From Corydoras sp. C115 (Eukaryota > Chordata > Actinopteri > Siluriformes > Callichthyidae), in assembly GCA_019802505.1 (NCBI GenBank), contig JAFMOC010000011.1, forward strand, positions 124,001 to 188,000: DNA of 64,000 bases, in the 5' to 3' direction. Positions within the stretch are counted from its first letter, which is position 1. Every line of letters begins with the position of its first letter. A program made the translations under genes and the position numbers. Positions 31,601 through 43,349 of the stretch are shown here, one piece after another. The notes beneath the pieces were generated by a model. It had not been told where the DNA came from. It did not search any database and was given only the letters and a program-made list of their open reading frames with translations.

Positions 31601-32330
31601 AAGACAAGTAAGATTGTGTATTATTGTATTAAATATTTATACATGGCAACATCTCTGTCCCAGGATTTATTAAAAATGATGCACTCCCTGTCTTTATTGC
31701 TTTTATATTTAATGCTAATTTTGGTCTAAATTATATAGCATATCCAGTGCTATATTTAATACTAAACAGGTTTGGTGATATGAGATGTGTGTTCCAGATG
31801 TAAAATAAAACTTTATTGATTTATTAATGTATTGATATATGGTTGGTCCTTTGTATATAAAAAGCACTCTGCCTAACTATACCAAATTTAAAAAATATAA
31901 ATGCAACACTTGTTTTTGTTCCCATTTTTTTTTTCCCTCAGTGGACCTCAAAGATCCAAGAATTTTCTATGTATACAAAATACTTTTTTCTTTCAAATAT
32001 TTAAAAAATTGTCAATCTATATTGGAGAGCACTTTTTGTGCAGAAAGTCTTGAAAATTGGTTATTCAAATCGATTGTTACAGCAGCTGTCTGTGTCTATT
32101 TAAAGGTGAAGATCCTGTATACGGTGGTCCTGGGCTGATGTGGTTACACTTGGCATGGATAGATGTCAAATTCAAGTCCTGCAGGATATATCCAGCCCTT
32201 AATACAATTATATCTGGCCCGCAAGATCATTTTACATTGATTTGTTATTATTGGCCAGGCAATATATTTTACCAATTGTTAGGAAATCTCAATTTCCACG
32301 ATGAACCTTTTTTGAAGGTGTCAAAAACCA
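31601..32330. other. No gene; possible short hAT scrap at about 32160-32260
   Basis: 'gatgtcaaattcaagtcctg' followed by 'tctggcccgcaagatcat' resembles Charlie-type hAT subterminal sequence. A pyrimidine-rich tract before 'ccctcag' at about 31941 could be a splice acceptor, but no matching donor follows. Nothing else was recognised. Confidence 0.35.
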
Positions 32331-32334
32331 CATG

Positions 32335-32750
32335 CAGTCTCTTTCTAAGTTATTAGAATTAAGTGGTTTATTTATGACAAACCAAGTCAAAGCAGTGTGT
32401 TCTTCCAAGATAAACCCAAGATCGCAATCGGCTCTGACCTCCGCACAGCACCAAACCTCTCCAAGACAGAGCCCCGAAGTTCAGTTGCTAACTCTATTTA
32501 TTGTAAAAACCGTCCCTGGTTCTGCTTATTCTAAAACAAATCGTTCCTTCCCTTATCTGGGGAAGCTTATTACCGCTCGGTGCTCTTGAGCTCCATCCGT
32601 CAGACCTGATGTGTCTTTGTTCATGGAATATCCTGGCCTTAAGCAGCAGCCGGCTAGTTTTCCCCCATCTTTTTATCAATTGCACACATTCCCTTGAACA
32701 TCGAGTACCTTGTGTTTACATCTTTACATTTTATCCCTTCAATCAACGCC
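32335..32750 (-). mobile_element. Possible solo LTR of an endogenous retrovirus or related element
   Basis: On the reverse strand: TATA-like 'caataaatagag' followed about 25 bases later by 'cggggctctgtcttgg', a possible transcription start, then 'gtttgtcataaataaacc', which contains an AATAAA polyadenylation signal. This promoter-R-poly(A) order is that of an LTR. Exact ends, TSD and a partner LTR were not found. Confidence 0.4.
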
Positions 32751-33265
32751 CCCACCAAATTTGCCCCATTGTGAATTTGTCCCAGATGCTGTGATGGTCA
32801 GAGTCAATCGCTAACATTTATTCATCAGAGTTTTCCTACGTCAGTGAGCTGTGCGTGTGAGTCCTATAATCAGTACATGACTCTACAAAATAAAACACTC
32901 AGATTTTTGAAACTCTAATAATATATGGTTTCATACTCCACTCGTCACCAAGATCCTGGGGCTGTGGGAGGTCCCACTTCTGTCACCGCAATGGGCATCC
33001 ACCACTCAGGTGCCCCACGCCTGCAGTGTTGTCACCTCCATCCATCACTAGGTGGCCAGCCTTCTCTCCATTTCCCCAGGTCTCCGGTCACATTCTATAA
33101 ATTTCTGATGCCCTATGTGTACTTTTAATGCTATACTAAAGCGTGTGCGTGCAGTGTATTATCTCCCCTACTGGGATAATGCCTTAGAGGGGAAAAAAGA
33201 GAGAGATATAAGAAAAATGAGAGAGAAAATTCATAAATGGAAACAAGATGTAATCTTGGGCATTA

Positions 33266-33481
33266 TTAAGCATATCTGATTTCTTCTCTACCTAGCTCCT
33301 CATCTCCAGAGTCCGATTTAACCATTCGCAGTGCCATGGTGTAGTCTGGAGTTGTGTTGATAAAGTGAGGTTGGGTCAATGTTTTCTGTATCTTTGCCTT
33401 ACTGACATCTACAGCATTGACACTGTCAAGGGCTAGAAAGGACATCACCCCATGGGTAGTGTCACAACTAATGGGCGTCAC
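33266..33481 (-). other. Unidentified 71-codon ORF fragment
   Basis: A reverse-strand frame of normal amino-acid composition (CDTTHGVMSFLALDS, then VDVSKAKIQKTLTQPHF, then MVKSDSGDEELGREE). It reads like real coding sequence rather than repeat, but I do not recognise it. It could be an exon or an element remnant upstream of the LTR-like block at 32335-32750 on the same strand. Flanking bases show no clear splice sites. Confidence 0.3.
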
Positions 33482-34210
33482 TTTACTAGGTGTGCAGTTT
33501 TATTTAGAGCCACTGCTAAGGCTGCCATGTATCTAAACCAAAAACTTTAGTATTTAAAAAATATACCTTTAACCTCCCCCTTTCTAAAACAAAACATTTT
33601 TTATTTTTTATTATTATTTTTTTTAATCTCCAGATCAAAATGACAAGTAAATTAATCAAGGCAGTATAGGAATCTGTAGATTCCTGAAAGATCTGTAGAT
33701 TCCACCTCTCATTGCCTGTGGATCATATTCAAAGTAGATGACGGTCACACAACACATAATCATTAAAATGATCACCAAGATTGTCTGGAAAAATAAAACA
33801 AGCAGGGGTTATTATTATTTTTTTTTTTACTGGATCAAACTGCACTCAGTTCTGTCCGCTAGAACCTGCAAATTGACTTGTTCGGTAAAGTTAAACACAA
33901 CATCAAACAAACTTAAATTATTCTTTATACAAATCGCACAACATGGGTTTAATAAACTCTTATTTCTCCTGTTCAATGTAAAATTTGATTATTAGGCCGC
34001 CTTCAGTGCACGACCTGGAGGAAAAAATAAAACCTTTATCAATCAATTTATAAACAACAATGCTGCAAAACATTTATAACATTTAATCATTTGTGTTATA
34101 TGTGTCTTGGCAAAACATTTTCTCAAACTCAGACCTGGAAAAAATTTAACCTCATAATTTTGTCCTCATTAGGTAATGTCAGTCAGTCCGGTCTAGTTAT
34201 TTATCAGTCA
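33482..34210. other. No gene recognised
   Basis: AT-rich sequence without domain-bearing frames or repeats shared with the rest of the window. Confidence 0.5.
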
Positions 34211-34223
34211 AATCTTTATCCTT

Positions 34224-34585
34224 GGGTGGCACGGTGGCTTGGTGGTTAGCACATTCGCCTCTCAGCGCTAGGGATTCCCAGTTCGAATCCCCATCTGGGT
34301 GGAGTTTCCATGTTCTCCCCATGTCCGTGTGGGTTTCCTCCGGGTTCTCTGGTTTCCTCCCACAGTCCAAAAACATGGATCAAGTCAATTGAATTCTCCA
34401 AATTGCCCCATGTAGAGTGTGTGTTTGTGAGTGAGTGTGTGCCTAGCCAAACCAGGTTTGCGCCCTGTCCTGGGTGTATCTGCCCAGCGCCCTAAATGTT
34501 CTCCCCTGGATGGGCATGGGGAACCCCACCGCGACCCTAATAGAGGATAAAGCGGTAATGAAGATAATGAATGAATGAATGAATG
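34224..34585 (+). mobile_element. Full-length V-SINE-type SINE with 13-bp TSD
   Basis: Same family as 14174-14512, with A and B boxes, V-SINE core, and a GAAT-repeat tail. Flanked by aatctttatcctt at 34211-34223 and 34586-34598. Confidence 0.9.
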
Positions 34586-34654
34586 AATCTTTATCCTTCA
34601 TTAAACAAAAATTGTGCTTGGTCTATTTTATGCGATTCAATTTGTTTCCAATTT

Positions 34655-35250
34655 TTGAGGTCACAATTCGATTCAGAATCGGTTTTCGATTCAGAAAAGA
34701 TTTTTCAGTTGAAATGGTCTATAAATTTTGTTTAAATTATGTGATTGACAAGATGAAATGACGATGTAAACAAATAGAACATTTATTTAAAACAATACTT
34801 TCAGGTTTGTAAATAAGAATTTGTTCTTAATGATTTGCCTGGTTAAATAAAGGTTCCTTCCTGTATCAAAGGTTCCTTCCTGCTAGCATATAGGTTCCTT
34901 CCTGTATCAAATCTTTTTGCATCATTTTATATTTATACAAAAAAAATAGGATTGCGCTAAATTAAAATGAGCAGTATTAAGTTAGCTTAGCCGTCTGGCT
35001 TTTTCTTACATAAACATCTATCTATGAACAAATAATTGTAAATATATTAATACAAAAGTTTACCATAGTGCATTAACTAAAATACAGACTTTACAGTCAT
35101 AGTGCATTTATATTTTGCAAATCTTTAAAACTTAACATTAAAAAATAAAATCCATACTTCAGTCTTTTTAACTATATTGCAACAACATTCATATAAAGTT
35201 TTTAAAACTTAACTTTAAATATTAAATAAATTTTTCAACTTTTCAACTTC
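34655..35250. mobile_element. Fragment of the TAGGGGTGC hAT-like element, Tc1-free copy
   Basis: Matches the host-element parts of 28681-30795 continuously across the Tc1 site ('gcatcattttatatttatac'). Near 34808-34850 it carries a 45-base insertion resembling a common fish retroposon 3' end ('gaatttgttcttaatgattt'). 'ggttccttcctg' is repeated three times at 34852-34905. Its termini are missing. Confidence 0.8.
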
Positions 35251-35263
35251 TTTTAGTTTAGGA

Positions 35264-35971
35264 CAGGGATCTCAAACTCAAATTACCTGGGGGCCACTAA
35301 TCAGGCTGTGTTTTCGATGAGGGGCCAGATTAAAGAATTGCAACAAAAAGCAGTGGGGAAAATGGAAAATAAACTATTTATATAATAACTATGTACACAT
35401 ATTGTAATTCAAATACATTTTGTACATTCAAATACATTCAGTGTTTGCTCAGTGCTTGCTACCAGAAACTTGACAGTGCTTCTTCTGACACAAATGAGCC
35501 ACATTTGCTTTAAGTGAGTTTGCAGTGGACACTCTGATAATGGACTGGAGATGGGCATCGGTCAGTCTGGATCTGTGCTTGGATTTATAAAATTTTACAG
35601 TTGAGAAGTTTTTCACACAAACATGTACTTTTTTCCAAGTAAACTTTTCCTTTTATTTTTTGAGAGTTTCGAAAGTGACATTTTTGCTACCAAAATGTTT
35701 TTGCTGGGAATGGTGAGCACATGCATAGTGTAGCGTCACATCCACCTTACTTTCTGTACCTGCTATTCCCATTCCTGCCACTGGTGGCACTCGGAGTTCT
35801 TCTCCAGAGTTCTGATTACTACTTCCTGTTTATCTCTCTATTAAGCTGTTCGGCTGGGTTGGCTGTTTGCATCTGATCTTCGGTAATGCGGTCCCCTGCT
35901 ACTTTCTGTTCTATTGCCTTTTGAGACCCCTTTGAGGTCAGACCTCATGGAAGACAACTTTGAGACCCCTG
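35264..35971 (+). mobile_element. Charlie-type non-autonomous hAT, 708 bp
   Basis: Ends 'cagggatctcaaactcaaat' and '...ctttgagacccctg', flanked by gtttagga / gtttaggc (7 of 8). Sequence 'cctgggggccactaa' near the start is typical of this group. No ORF. A truncated copy is at 22084-22412. Confidence 0.85.
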
Positions 35972-36141
35972 GTTTAGGCTGTTGTTGCGCCAAATGGGGT
36001 CACGCATTTGTCATATTTCCAAAGTACCGCGATTTCATTTTACACTCCTTGCAAACAGTTGAACTTATGTCAAGCAAACTCTCTCTGGCTTTAAAACTCA
36101 AACATCGACTTTTAACGCCGACGGGGGGGTCGAATCTCGCT

Positions 36142-36143
<2 letters not shown>

Positions 36144-36207
<64 letters not shown>
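36144..36207. repeat. 64-base poly-C tract
   Basis: Uninterrupted run of 64 C on the + strand, just before 'gcttcatgcttcccgctagc'. It creates spurious poly-Pro and poly-Gly frames. Confidence 0.95.
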
Positions 36208-36208
<1 letters not shown>

Positions 36209-36219
36209 CTTCATGCTTC

Positions 36220-36761
36220 CCGCTAGCATGAACTAGCAAGCCAGTGAACTACAACGGGAGCTGGTTAATAAGCTTGCTTTACGGTGGCCGAGCGGATACG
36301 CAATTTATTTTTTCATATTAAAATAAGTGATATTTATTAAAATAAGATAAAAGACAAAGCGAAAGAAAATGAGGGAGCGTAAGGAAAATCCTACCCCACT
36401 CTCTGACTAGTTATCAGAGAGCTTCACTATTATGGCTCTGAGACCTTCAGTTGCTTGTTTTGAAACAATAATCTCTGATAATGGTGTGGATGTGGGTCTC
36501 AGTGGCCTTATTGCAACGGATAAATAGAAGACAAAATGTACATCTGCACTGACCCTTCTAAATGTTAACGTATACGTTCTTGACTTGATATAATCAGCAT
36601 AAGATATCATCATAAGACATAGTAACTGTAGAAGATTATTCATAGTTATATGCAAACACAAATGGTTAAATAAATAAATATTAAATATTATTTATATAAT
36701 TATTAAATAAATCACTCATTCACAGTAAAATCATATTTTCCTTCACAATTTCCCCCTTTGA
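36220..36761 (-). mobile_element. Possible polypurine tract and LTR on the reverse strand
   Basis: The reverse complement of 36748-36761 is 'gaatcaaagggggaaat', directly followed by 'tgtgaaggaaaat', the usual polypurine-tract/TG junction of a 3' LTR. A possible 'ttttaataaatatc' poly(A) signal lies near 36330. The far end was not found. Tentative. Confidence 0.35.
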
Positions 36762-36769
36762 TTCATTTT

Positions 36770-37730
36770 AATCATTCAATAGTTCTAACAGATTAATTTC
36801 AGCATTTTCGAGTGGTTCTTTTTTTGGGGGGTACCGCTTGTTTACAATATATTTATAATATAGGCAAAAACAAAACATTATTATAATTATTTAAAAAAAA
36901 AAATTGTATATTTTCCAAATAGTAAATTTTACTTCTATAAAAATGTGCTTTTGTTGCTACTTTTTTTTACGGGTTTCTAACAGTGATTTTATAATTAATG
37001 TCACAAGGCTTTATTTAGATTAGGTGAATAATTGAAAACTGTCCAAAAAGATTTGAGGAAAAAAGATGGAATTGTGCAGCAGGATGGTGTGATGCTTTGT
37101 GCCAGTTGAGTCACAACAGCCACATTAATCACTTCTGACTTGCCCATACTGGACTGGTCCCAGGGTGTATACACGGGACAAAGGAATGTCATTAACAGAT
37201 TTAAACATCACTGTTTAAGCTTGAATGCTCACCTTAAGGCACTGACCTAGCCCACTTACAATTCATTTCACCCTACATTCAGTTTTATTACATACGTTTT
37301 TCATTATGATTTTTTAAATTTATTCCTTTGTCCTTTTTAAGTCGGTGTTCTTAATTAGCTTAAATGTACATAGTTGAATTTCCTTGATATTTAACTTAAA
37401 GTAATTCTAATTTGTATATTTCTAATTTGTAAAATAACTAATTTAAATGTAGTTTGTTAGATAATGATGAGAAACATTTATTGGCAAAAGCACAGTGTTC
37501 ACCAGGTTTGCCGCATCTCAGGGGAAGTTTTGGCTCTCGCCACAGATATTCTAGAGTAATCAGGTCCTGAAACAGGCTGGGATACTCCAAAACTTTAATG
37601 TACTTCTTTTTAAGCCACTATTTTGTTGCCCTGGCTGTATTCATTTATTTTTGTGTCATTGACATTCTGGATGACCCATCCACAACCAATATTTAGTGTT
37701 CTGGCTAGGACCAGAAGAATTCCCCCTATA
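36770..37730. other. No gene recognised
   Basis: AT-rich; no domain-bearing frames. From about 37733 'cagtggtgcccaatacagcg' and 'gaccggtcgaacgcg' look like the start of another hAT scrap (to about 37850). Confidence 0.4.
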
Positions 37731-37950
37731 TCAGTGGTGCCCAATACAGCGATCGTGATTGACCGGTCGAACGCGCAGAGGTGTTGGGTAGATTGCGATG
37801 GAGGTTTGAGAAAAAAAAAATCAGATCAGTGCTTTTTTACAGCACAGTATCAGAAGCACTTATGCCTACAAACAAACAAAAACTAAAAGTATATCTGTTT
37901 GAAGTCTGATTGTCTTTAACAATTGAAATGCATGCTCAATTTGGTTAAGA

Positions 37951-38364
37951 CAGTTTCAGATTCTCAATTCTTTTCTGTTAAGCCCCTCTAGGAAGAAGAA
38001 AACATTTTGCGTACCTCCCCCCACACACGCACGCACACCCACTGTAGTATCATTTGTCTATAAATTTGTTATAAATACACCTCTTTTATAACAATGTATC
38101 CTTATTAACAATAAAGAAAACAAAAAAGAAAGAAATATAGATCAAATTAGGACAAAGAATAATTTTATTAACTTTGTTTTTTAGTTTGTAACAGAAACGA
38201 ATGAAATCCTTATTTTCATTTTTGAACTGACTGGCATTTGATACTGAAAAATGAAATTAAATAAAATCAATAAATAATAATAAATTCAAATTCATCAGCA
38301 ACATTAATTCAGGAGCCCAATATATTAACACTTTAACCTACAAACCAAAAATGAATAGAATTTG

Positions 38365-38403
<39 letters not shown>

Positions 38404-38902
38404 CCTCTCTATATCAAAATGAGGAAGTCAGAATTAATGGCTACAATACGCCCGTTTTGCAGCGCACAGCTTTTCTGAAGTAGCTTTCATAAAGCGGTAT
38501 GATTGCTGGCTATACTCGTCACGTTTTCGATTAATAAACCCAAGCGGCTTATCAGCGTAATTGGGGTGTAATGTCTTTAAGTGACGCCTTAATTTATTAG
38601 GTTTCATGCTGTCCGCTGCCAACGTTTTAAGACACGGAAGACACGCCGGTCTTTCTTTGTCTCCCACCTTAGTTACAGTGAAGCCAAGTGCTACATACGC
38701 TTCGTCATATTTCCTCGTTTTAGCTTTTGGTTGACTTTTGTTGGTCTCATTATCTTCGTCTCTCTCCGCCTTTCTTTCCGCCATCCCTGTTAAATATTTT
38801 TCTATTGGTTTGTTCAGTACACTTAATATCACTTGCTCTGTTATCTTGTTATGCACCCCCCCCCCAGGCACTGCACTGGGCCCCACTATTTGAGAAGGAC
38901 TG
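37951..38902 (-). mobile_element. hAT element, CAGTG(C/A)TTCTCAA family, copy 2 (952 bp) with ORF
   Basis: Bounded by 'cagtttcagattctcaattc' and '...ctatttgagaaggactg', flanked by a perfect TSD ggttaaga (37943-37950, 38903-38910). It inserted into a Tc1 fragment. It includes a poly-T run at about 38369-38403 and the best-preserved BED-finger ORF of the family. Confidence 0.9.
38434..38886 (-). CDS. hAT N-terminal protein with BED-type zinc finger
   Basis: 150 codons. After a Lys/Glu-rich segment (ERKAERDEDNETNKSQ) comes VALGFTVTKVGDKERP, then CLPCLKTLAADSMKPNKLRRHLKTLHP: a C-x2-C pair and an H-x4-H pair, the zinc-finger pattern of ZBED/SCAND3-like hAT transposases. It ends FMKATSEKLCAAKRAYCSH shortly before the element's 3' end, so the catalytic RNase H-like domain and the dimerisation region are absent. 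It could only bind DNA, if expressed. The upstream part (MGPSAVPGGGV) reads through the element's terminal G/C tract and may not be the real start; the Met at MAERKAERDE is a better one. Decayed versions sit at 26702-27780 and 43935-44895. Confidence 0.75.
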   Translation of the reverse strand: MGPSAVPGGGVHNKITEQVILSVLNKPIEKYLTGMAERKAERDEDNETNKSQPKAKTRKYDEAYVALGFTVTKVGDKERPACLPCLKTLAADSMKPNKLRRHLKTLHPNYADKPLGFINRKRDEYSQQSYRFMKATSEKLCAAKRAYCSH

Positions 38903-38910
38903 GGTTAAGA

Positions 38911-39260
38911 TCAGGTGAGTAACTTGGCCATTCAAGAACATTCCACTTATTTGCTTTTATAAACTCCTGGGTGGCTTTGGCTTTATGTTTTGGGTTATTG
39001 TCCATCTGTATTATAAAAAGCTGAAATCAGTTTGGTTGGATGGAACACATAGTATGCCTCTGAATACCTCAGAATTCATCCAGCTGCTTCTGACCTGTGT
39101 CACATCAACAAAACAGTACCCCAGTGCCATTGTTTTTTTTTTTCTTTCCATCATTCTTTTAGAGGTTGATCTTGGTTTTATCTGTCCAAAGAATGTTCTT
39201 TCTGAACAGTGCTGGGTTTTTATTTGTTTTTCTAGCAAAGTTTAATCTAGCCTTTTAATT
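38911..39260 (-). pseudogene. Tc1-like transposase fragment
   Basis: The + strand 'atcaggtgagtaacttggcc' and 'ttattgtccatctgtatt' are the reverse complement of the catalytic-core region of Tc1-type transposases (the stretch before and after the DNDPKH motif). Many changes; no long frame. The hAT copy 2 sits at its edge. Confidence 0.6.
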
Positions 39261-39394
39261 CTTCAGTAAACCCTATGTATTTACTTGCATGCAGTCTTCT
39301 CTTTATGGTAGACTTGGATATAGATATACCTACCTACTGGAGTGTGTTGTTCACTTGGTTGGCTGTTGTGAAAGGTTTTCTCTGCAGAACCACT

Positions 39395-39835
39395 TCTTTA
39401 TTGTGTGTGTCTTGCTTTTAATAGATTAGTTCTTGTAATGTTTTTGCACAACCTTTTGAGGCAATCAATGCAATCAAACTATTCCTGTAACTGTTAATAA
39501 GACATTTGCACCTCTCAGCAGATATTTTGACTCCTCGTGAGCAAAATGCTCCAATTGTCTCAGGTTTGAAAGGTGCCTTTTCCAGATGGCATGTTTCTGG
39601 TCCTTCCAAAGATGCTCAATAGGATTTAGGTCAGGGTCCATAGAATGCCACTTCAGAACAATCCAATGCTTTCCTCTTAGCCATTCTTGGGTGTGTTTAG
39701 CTGTGTATTATTGGTCAATATCCTGTTGTAAGACCCATGACCTGCAAATGAGACTAAGCTTTCTGACACAGGGCAGCACATTTCTCTCTATGAGAGATAT
39801 TCTCCCTTGATATTCTCGAGATTTTATTGTACATA
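39395..39835 (-). pseudogene. Second Tc1-like transposase fragment
   Basis: Readable on the reverse strand as the C-terminal half of a Tc-type transposase ('gaccctgacctaaatcctat' = a PDLNPI-type motif). It differs from the neighbouring fragment and may be a separate family. Confidence 0.55.
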
Positions 39836-41166
39836 GTTCATTACTAGTTTCATTTGTTAATTTTTATAGAATTTTTATTTATTATAACCTTTGTGAAATT
39901 TAAGTTTTCTGTGACCATTGTGGATATTTCTTTTATTAACTGAGTGGTACCAACAGTTTTGTACACATGTATATATTTAATTCTGTATAAGATTTTTTGC
40001 TATATTGTGTGACGGCCAGTAAATTGTGTACTTTTTAAGACTTATGTGAATGAAGTGCACATGCCTATGCTGAACAGAGACTTGATTCATTTCTTGAACT
40101 CTGCGTCAAGATCACTGGACATAACTCATATCTTAAATATAATTTTTATTTGCTGTAATGCTTTAGTAAAGTTTGGACACCAAGTTAATTCCAGTTTTAA
40201 CAGACCAACCGTTTGGGAAAAAGCTTTTCTTTTATCATGATGTGAATAAAGCTAAGCATGGGTAAAGTTCTAAGCAGAGTTTGAGTATGTTTCCAAAGTT
40301 TTCTTTTGCTGACTGGGCTGGAGGTAAGCTGGACTTCTCCAAAGCATTTCAATTGTTACGTTTTGCACTTTGTGTTTGAAATTAAGAAAGGTCCTAAAAA
40401 AAAAAACCCAAATACAACTTTTAATGTTTAAAATAAATAATGATTTATACATTTTTCTTCTCTTATTTTCTGATGCAGCACCTTAACAATTTAAAGCAAA
40501 ATATACAGTTCTATGAATAAGTATGCTACACTTGGTTCTGACTAATTGATATTGTCTCACAGATGCAGTTTTTATTTAGTATTGTCTTGTGAAATAATGC
40601 CATCTACTGACAACAACCTGTATAAAGTAATGTGTAAAAATAATGTGAATGTTGATGTGCTCTTTCTTAAATGTTCAAAAGTCATTGTAGAAGTAGCTTG
40701 CTTCATTGTATGATTTAATGTGGATATAACAGCATGCCTAACCAAATTATATTGATCATCTTTATTTGTTGAGCCATTTTTTATTGATCTTATTCATAAT
40801 GCAAATACCTGTATTTAATATCTGCATCTTTGTGGTTATTGGAGAGATATCAAATTAACTAATGACTAAACAATGTACCTTAATTTAAAGACAGAACCAT
40901 AAATGTTTAGTGGTCTTACATAAAGTAGTGTTCAATGAAACCTTACAGCATGCCTCTTGTTATACTTTTATTGATATTTTTTGCATGTAGAATGGTTCAG
41001 CAAGGAGTCAGAGATAATGTGAAAAATATACCAGTTGTATCTTGGCCCAGATAGTACCTGGCCATAAAAAAAAGGAGACTATCGGCATAGAACTGTTGCT
41101 AATAGAACTGTTGCTAATTACAAGACAAAAAAAAAAGTTTGTTAATCCTAAATCGTGTAAAAAGTC
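39836..41166. other. No element recognised; one possible small exon inside
   Basis: AT-rich intron-like DNA. See 40479-40520. Confidence 0.5.
40479..40520 (+). CDS. Possible exon of the candidate host gene (weak)
   Basis: Acceptor-like 'ttctcttattttctgatgcag', then 13 codons in phase 0 (HLNNLKQNIQFYE) and a stop. The residues would continue the leucine-rich, coil-like pattern of exon 2 (25320-25364). There is no convincing donor, so it could only be a last exon. May be chance. Confidence 0.2.
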   Translation, partial: HLNNLKQNIQFYE

Positions 41167-42462
41167 TAGGGCTACAACTAACGATTATTTTGATGATCGA
41201 TTAATCGGTCGATTTATAATTTTCTTCGATTAATCGATGAATCGGATAAATAAATAAAAAAATTCCCATGTCTTTACATTTACATTTAATTATTTAGCAG
41301 ACGCTTTTATCCAAAGCGACTTACAAATGAGAACACCGCAAGTCAGTAGTTATGAAGAAAACCAGCTACACTAGAATTATTAAGCAGGTCAATAAATGTC
41401 TGAGATTTGTGTTTAATTGCTCTTTGGGCTACTTGGATGCCTTAAACTCATACTGTAAATAAAACCAATCACACACTGACACAATATGTAGCATAGTGTG
41501 AAAATATACTAAATTACACAAATTTGAGTCACTCTAATATGTTACCTAATTCCCCTCTAAATGCAACTAATTCAACCTCACTCCCAGGGTGTGCAGTGTC
41601 TTCACTCATATTTTATGAAATAAAACGTGAAACTTGATCATTAATTAGCACCATATTGTACAAGTAGTATGTATTTATAAAAGCATATTTAAACACTTAT
41701 TAAGCTAATTTAGGGTGACCGGGGGGAGGGGGGGGTAAATTATTCTATAGTATAGAATATATATATATGTATTTTATGCAAAATGTTTAAGTTAACATTT
41801 CCTGTAATGAATGAAAAGCACAATGAAAGAAATAATGTATCATCTAAACATCCCTCATTTAACAACAAAAGTCAACTCCAAATAACACATGATATGCAGT
41901 TGCCCTCAGTAATGAACCAAATATTCTCTGTTCTGTAGCCTATTGGGAAAAAAATTAACAAATGAACTAATTAACAATCAGCTATTGAAAAAAAGAAATT
42001 AACAAATTAGCCAATTAACAAAAAAATACCTCTTGTGTGAAATGTCAATTGGACACCAGGACATATGCGCCTGCTTTTCACCCGTGCACAAGGCTTCCCA
42101 TTTGTCTCGACCCGGACTGAAAGCAGGGAAACTATATTGTAAGAGCTTGCATGTTCCACATTCTTTATTTGTGTGAAGCGTGAAGCTCCCGCAGTTTTGA
42201 TGATTTAAACAGAAGCTTAATTTCTGCGTTGACTGTGTTTCATTTGTACGATTTATCAACTATTTTTGCAGATTCCGCCTTGTTCTGTTCAACCCGCTAT
42301 TTTTTCCCCCCCAGCATTATAGAAGCGCTGCAGGTGATGTAAGTGGTTACGACATTGCGAGTAATGTGGAAATAGTGCGGCCCAACGAATCGATAATGAA
42401 ATTTATCAACACTTTTGATAATCGATTTTCATCTATTTTATTGATTCGTTGTTGCAGCCCTA
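41167..42462. mobile_element. hAT element, TAGGGCTGCAAC family, 1,296 bp
   Basis: Ends 'tagggctacaactaacgatt' and '...ttgttgcagccc' plus ta, flanked by aaaaagtc / aaaaagac (7 of 8). It contains the captured reverse L2 3' end (about 41273-41370). No ORF. Confidence 0.85.
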
Positions 42463-42639
42463 AAAAAGACACATATTGATGAAATGTTTGCTATAACTTC
42501 TGTAGGCCCTTAGCAAACATATCAAAGAACAATGACAATAACATTGTGTGAAAGTAAGAAACTTGTTTCTGTACCTCAGCCAGTACCTTCTGTTATCTTT
42601 AAAATCAGAATCTCTAGCACACCAGGAAGTCAATACCTC

Positions 42640-42850
42640 TGTAGAAGGTTCAGGTTTATTTATTTATATAGCTTTTATTTTTTTTTATTTTGTCACAAAT
42701 ATGTGTTTTAAGCCTGAACCCAAAAGAACAAGCAGAAGCTACAGTGGCAAGGAAAAATTTCCTGGTGGTGTTAGTTTTTAGGGGAAAAACCTTTTGAGAG
42801 CCAAGGCTCAGTGGGGGATTTGAGCGATCAGGCAGCATTAGCATTGCAGG
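42640..42850 (-). mobile_element. LINE 3'-end fragment (L2/Rex1-like)
   Basis: Starts 'ttcaggtttatttatttata' and includes 'acagtggcaaggaaaaattt' and 'tttgagagccaaggctcagt', the reverse of a widespread fish LINE 3' UTR. The rest to 43340 is unassigned. Confidence 0.6.
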
Positions 42851-43349
42851 ATGTCAGTGACAGATTGGGTTATCAGGTGTCCGTTTTCCAAATTGGCCTA
42901 ATATGGTCGAAGTGTCTGGTTTTGTAGCAGTTTGAACAAACCTGTAAGAAAACAGGTGAAATAATTTGACTGCATCTTGAAGGGAGAGGATATTTCTTAT
43001 TTGAAATGTTGCGATGGTGAAAAAGGCAATTTCAGTAATATTGCTAATGTGCCTTATGAAGGTGAAATTTCTGAATTCTTTATATTATGACCTGTGTACC
43101 AGGTTTTTTTTATTGTGGTCAGTTTTTGAACCGATTTGGAGATTTATTGTTTGCTTTTGTGCAGTCACACACAATTCAGTTTTAATACCATTCCTAGTTC
43201 TTTTTGCCACATTATTAAAAATAGTTTACATTTTTTTTTTGCTGTTGCTTATTTTAAAGCTAATTTTGGTCAGCTATTTATGTGTATAAAAAAAAAGATT
43301 ATACTCTTAATGTGTACTTTTTTTTCAGCTTGTTAATGAATATAACAGT

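Noticed and set aside
31942..31975. Exon beginning after 'ttttccctcag'
   Set aside because: Acceptor-like, but no acceptable donor follows and stops occur in the next 60 bases.
35914..36239. Poly-Pro and poly-Gly frames around the C tract
   Set aside because: Produced by the 64-base poly-C run alone.
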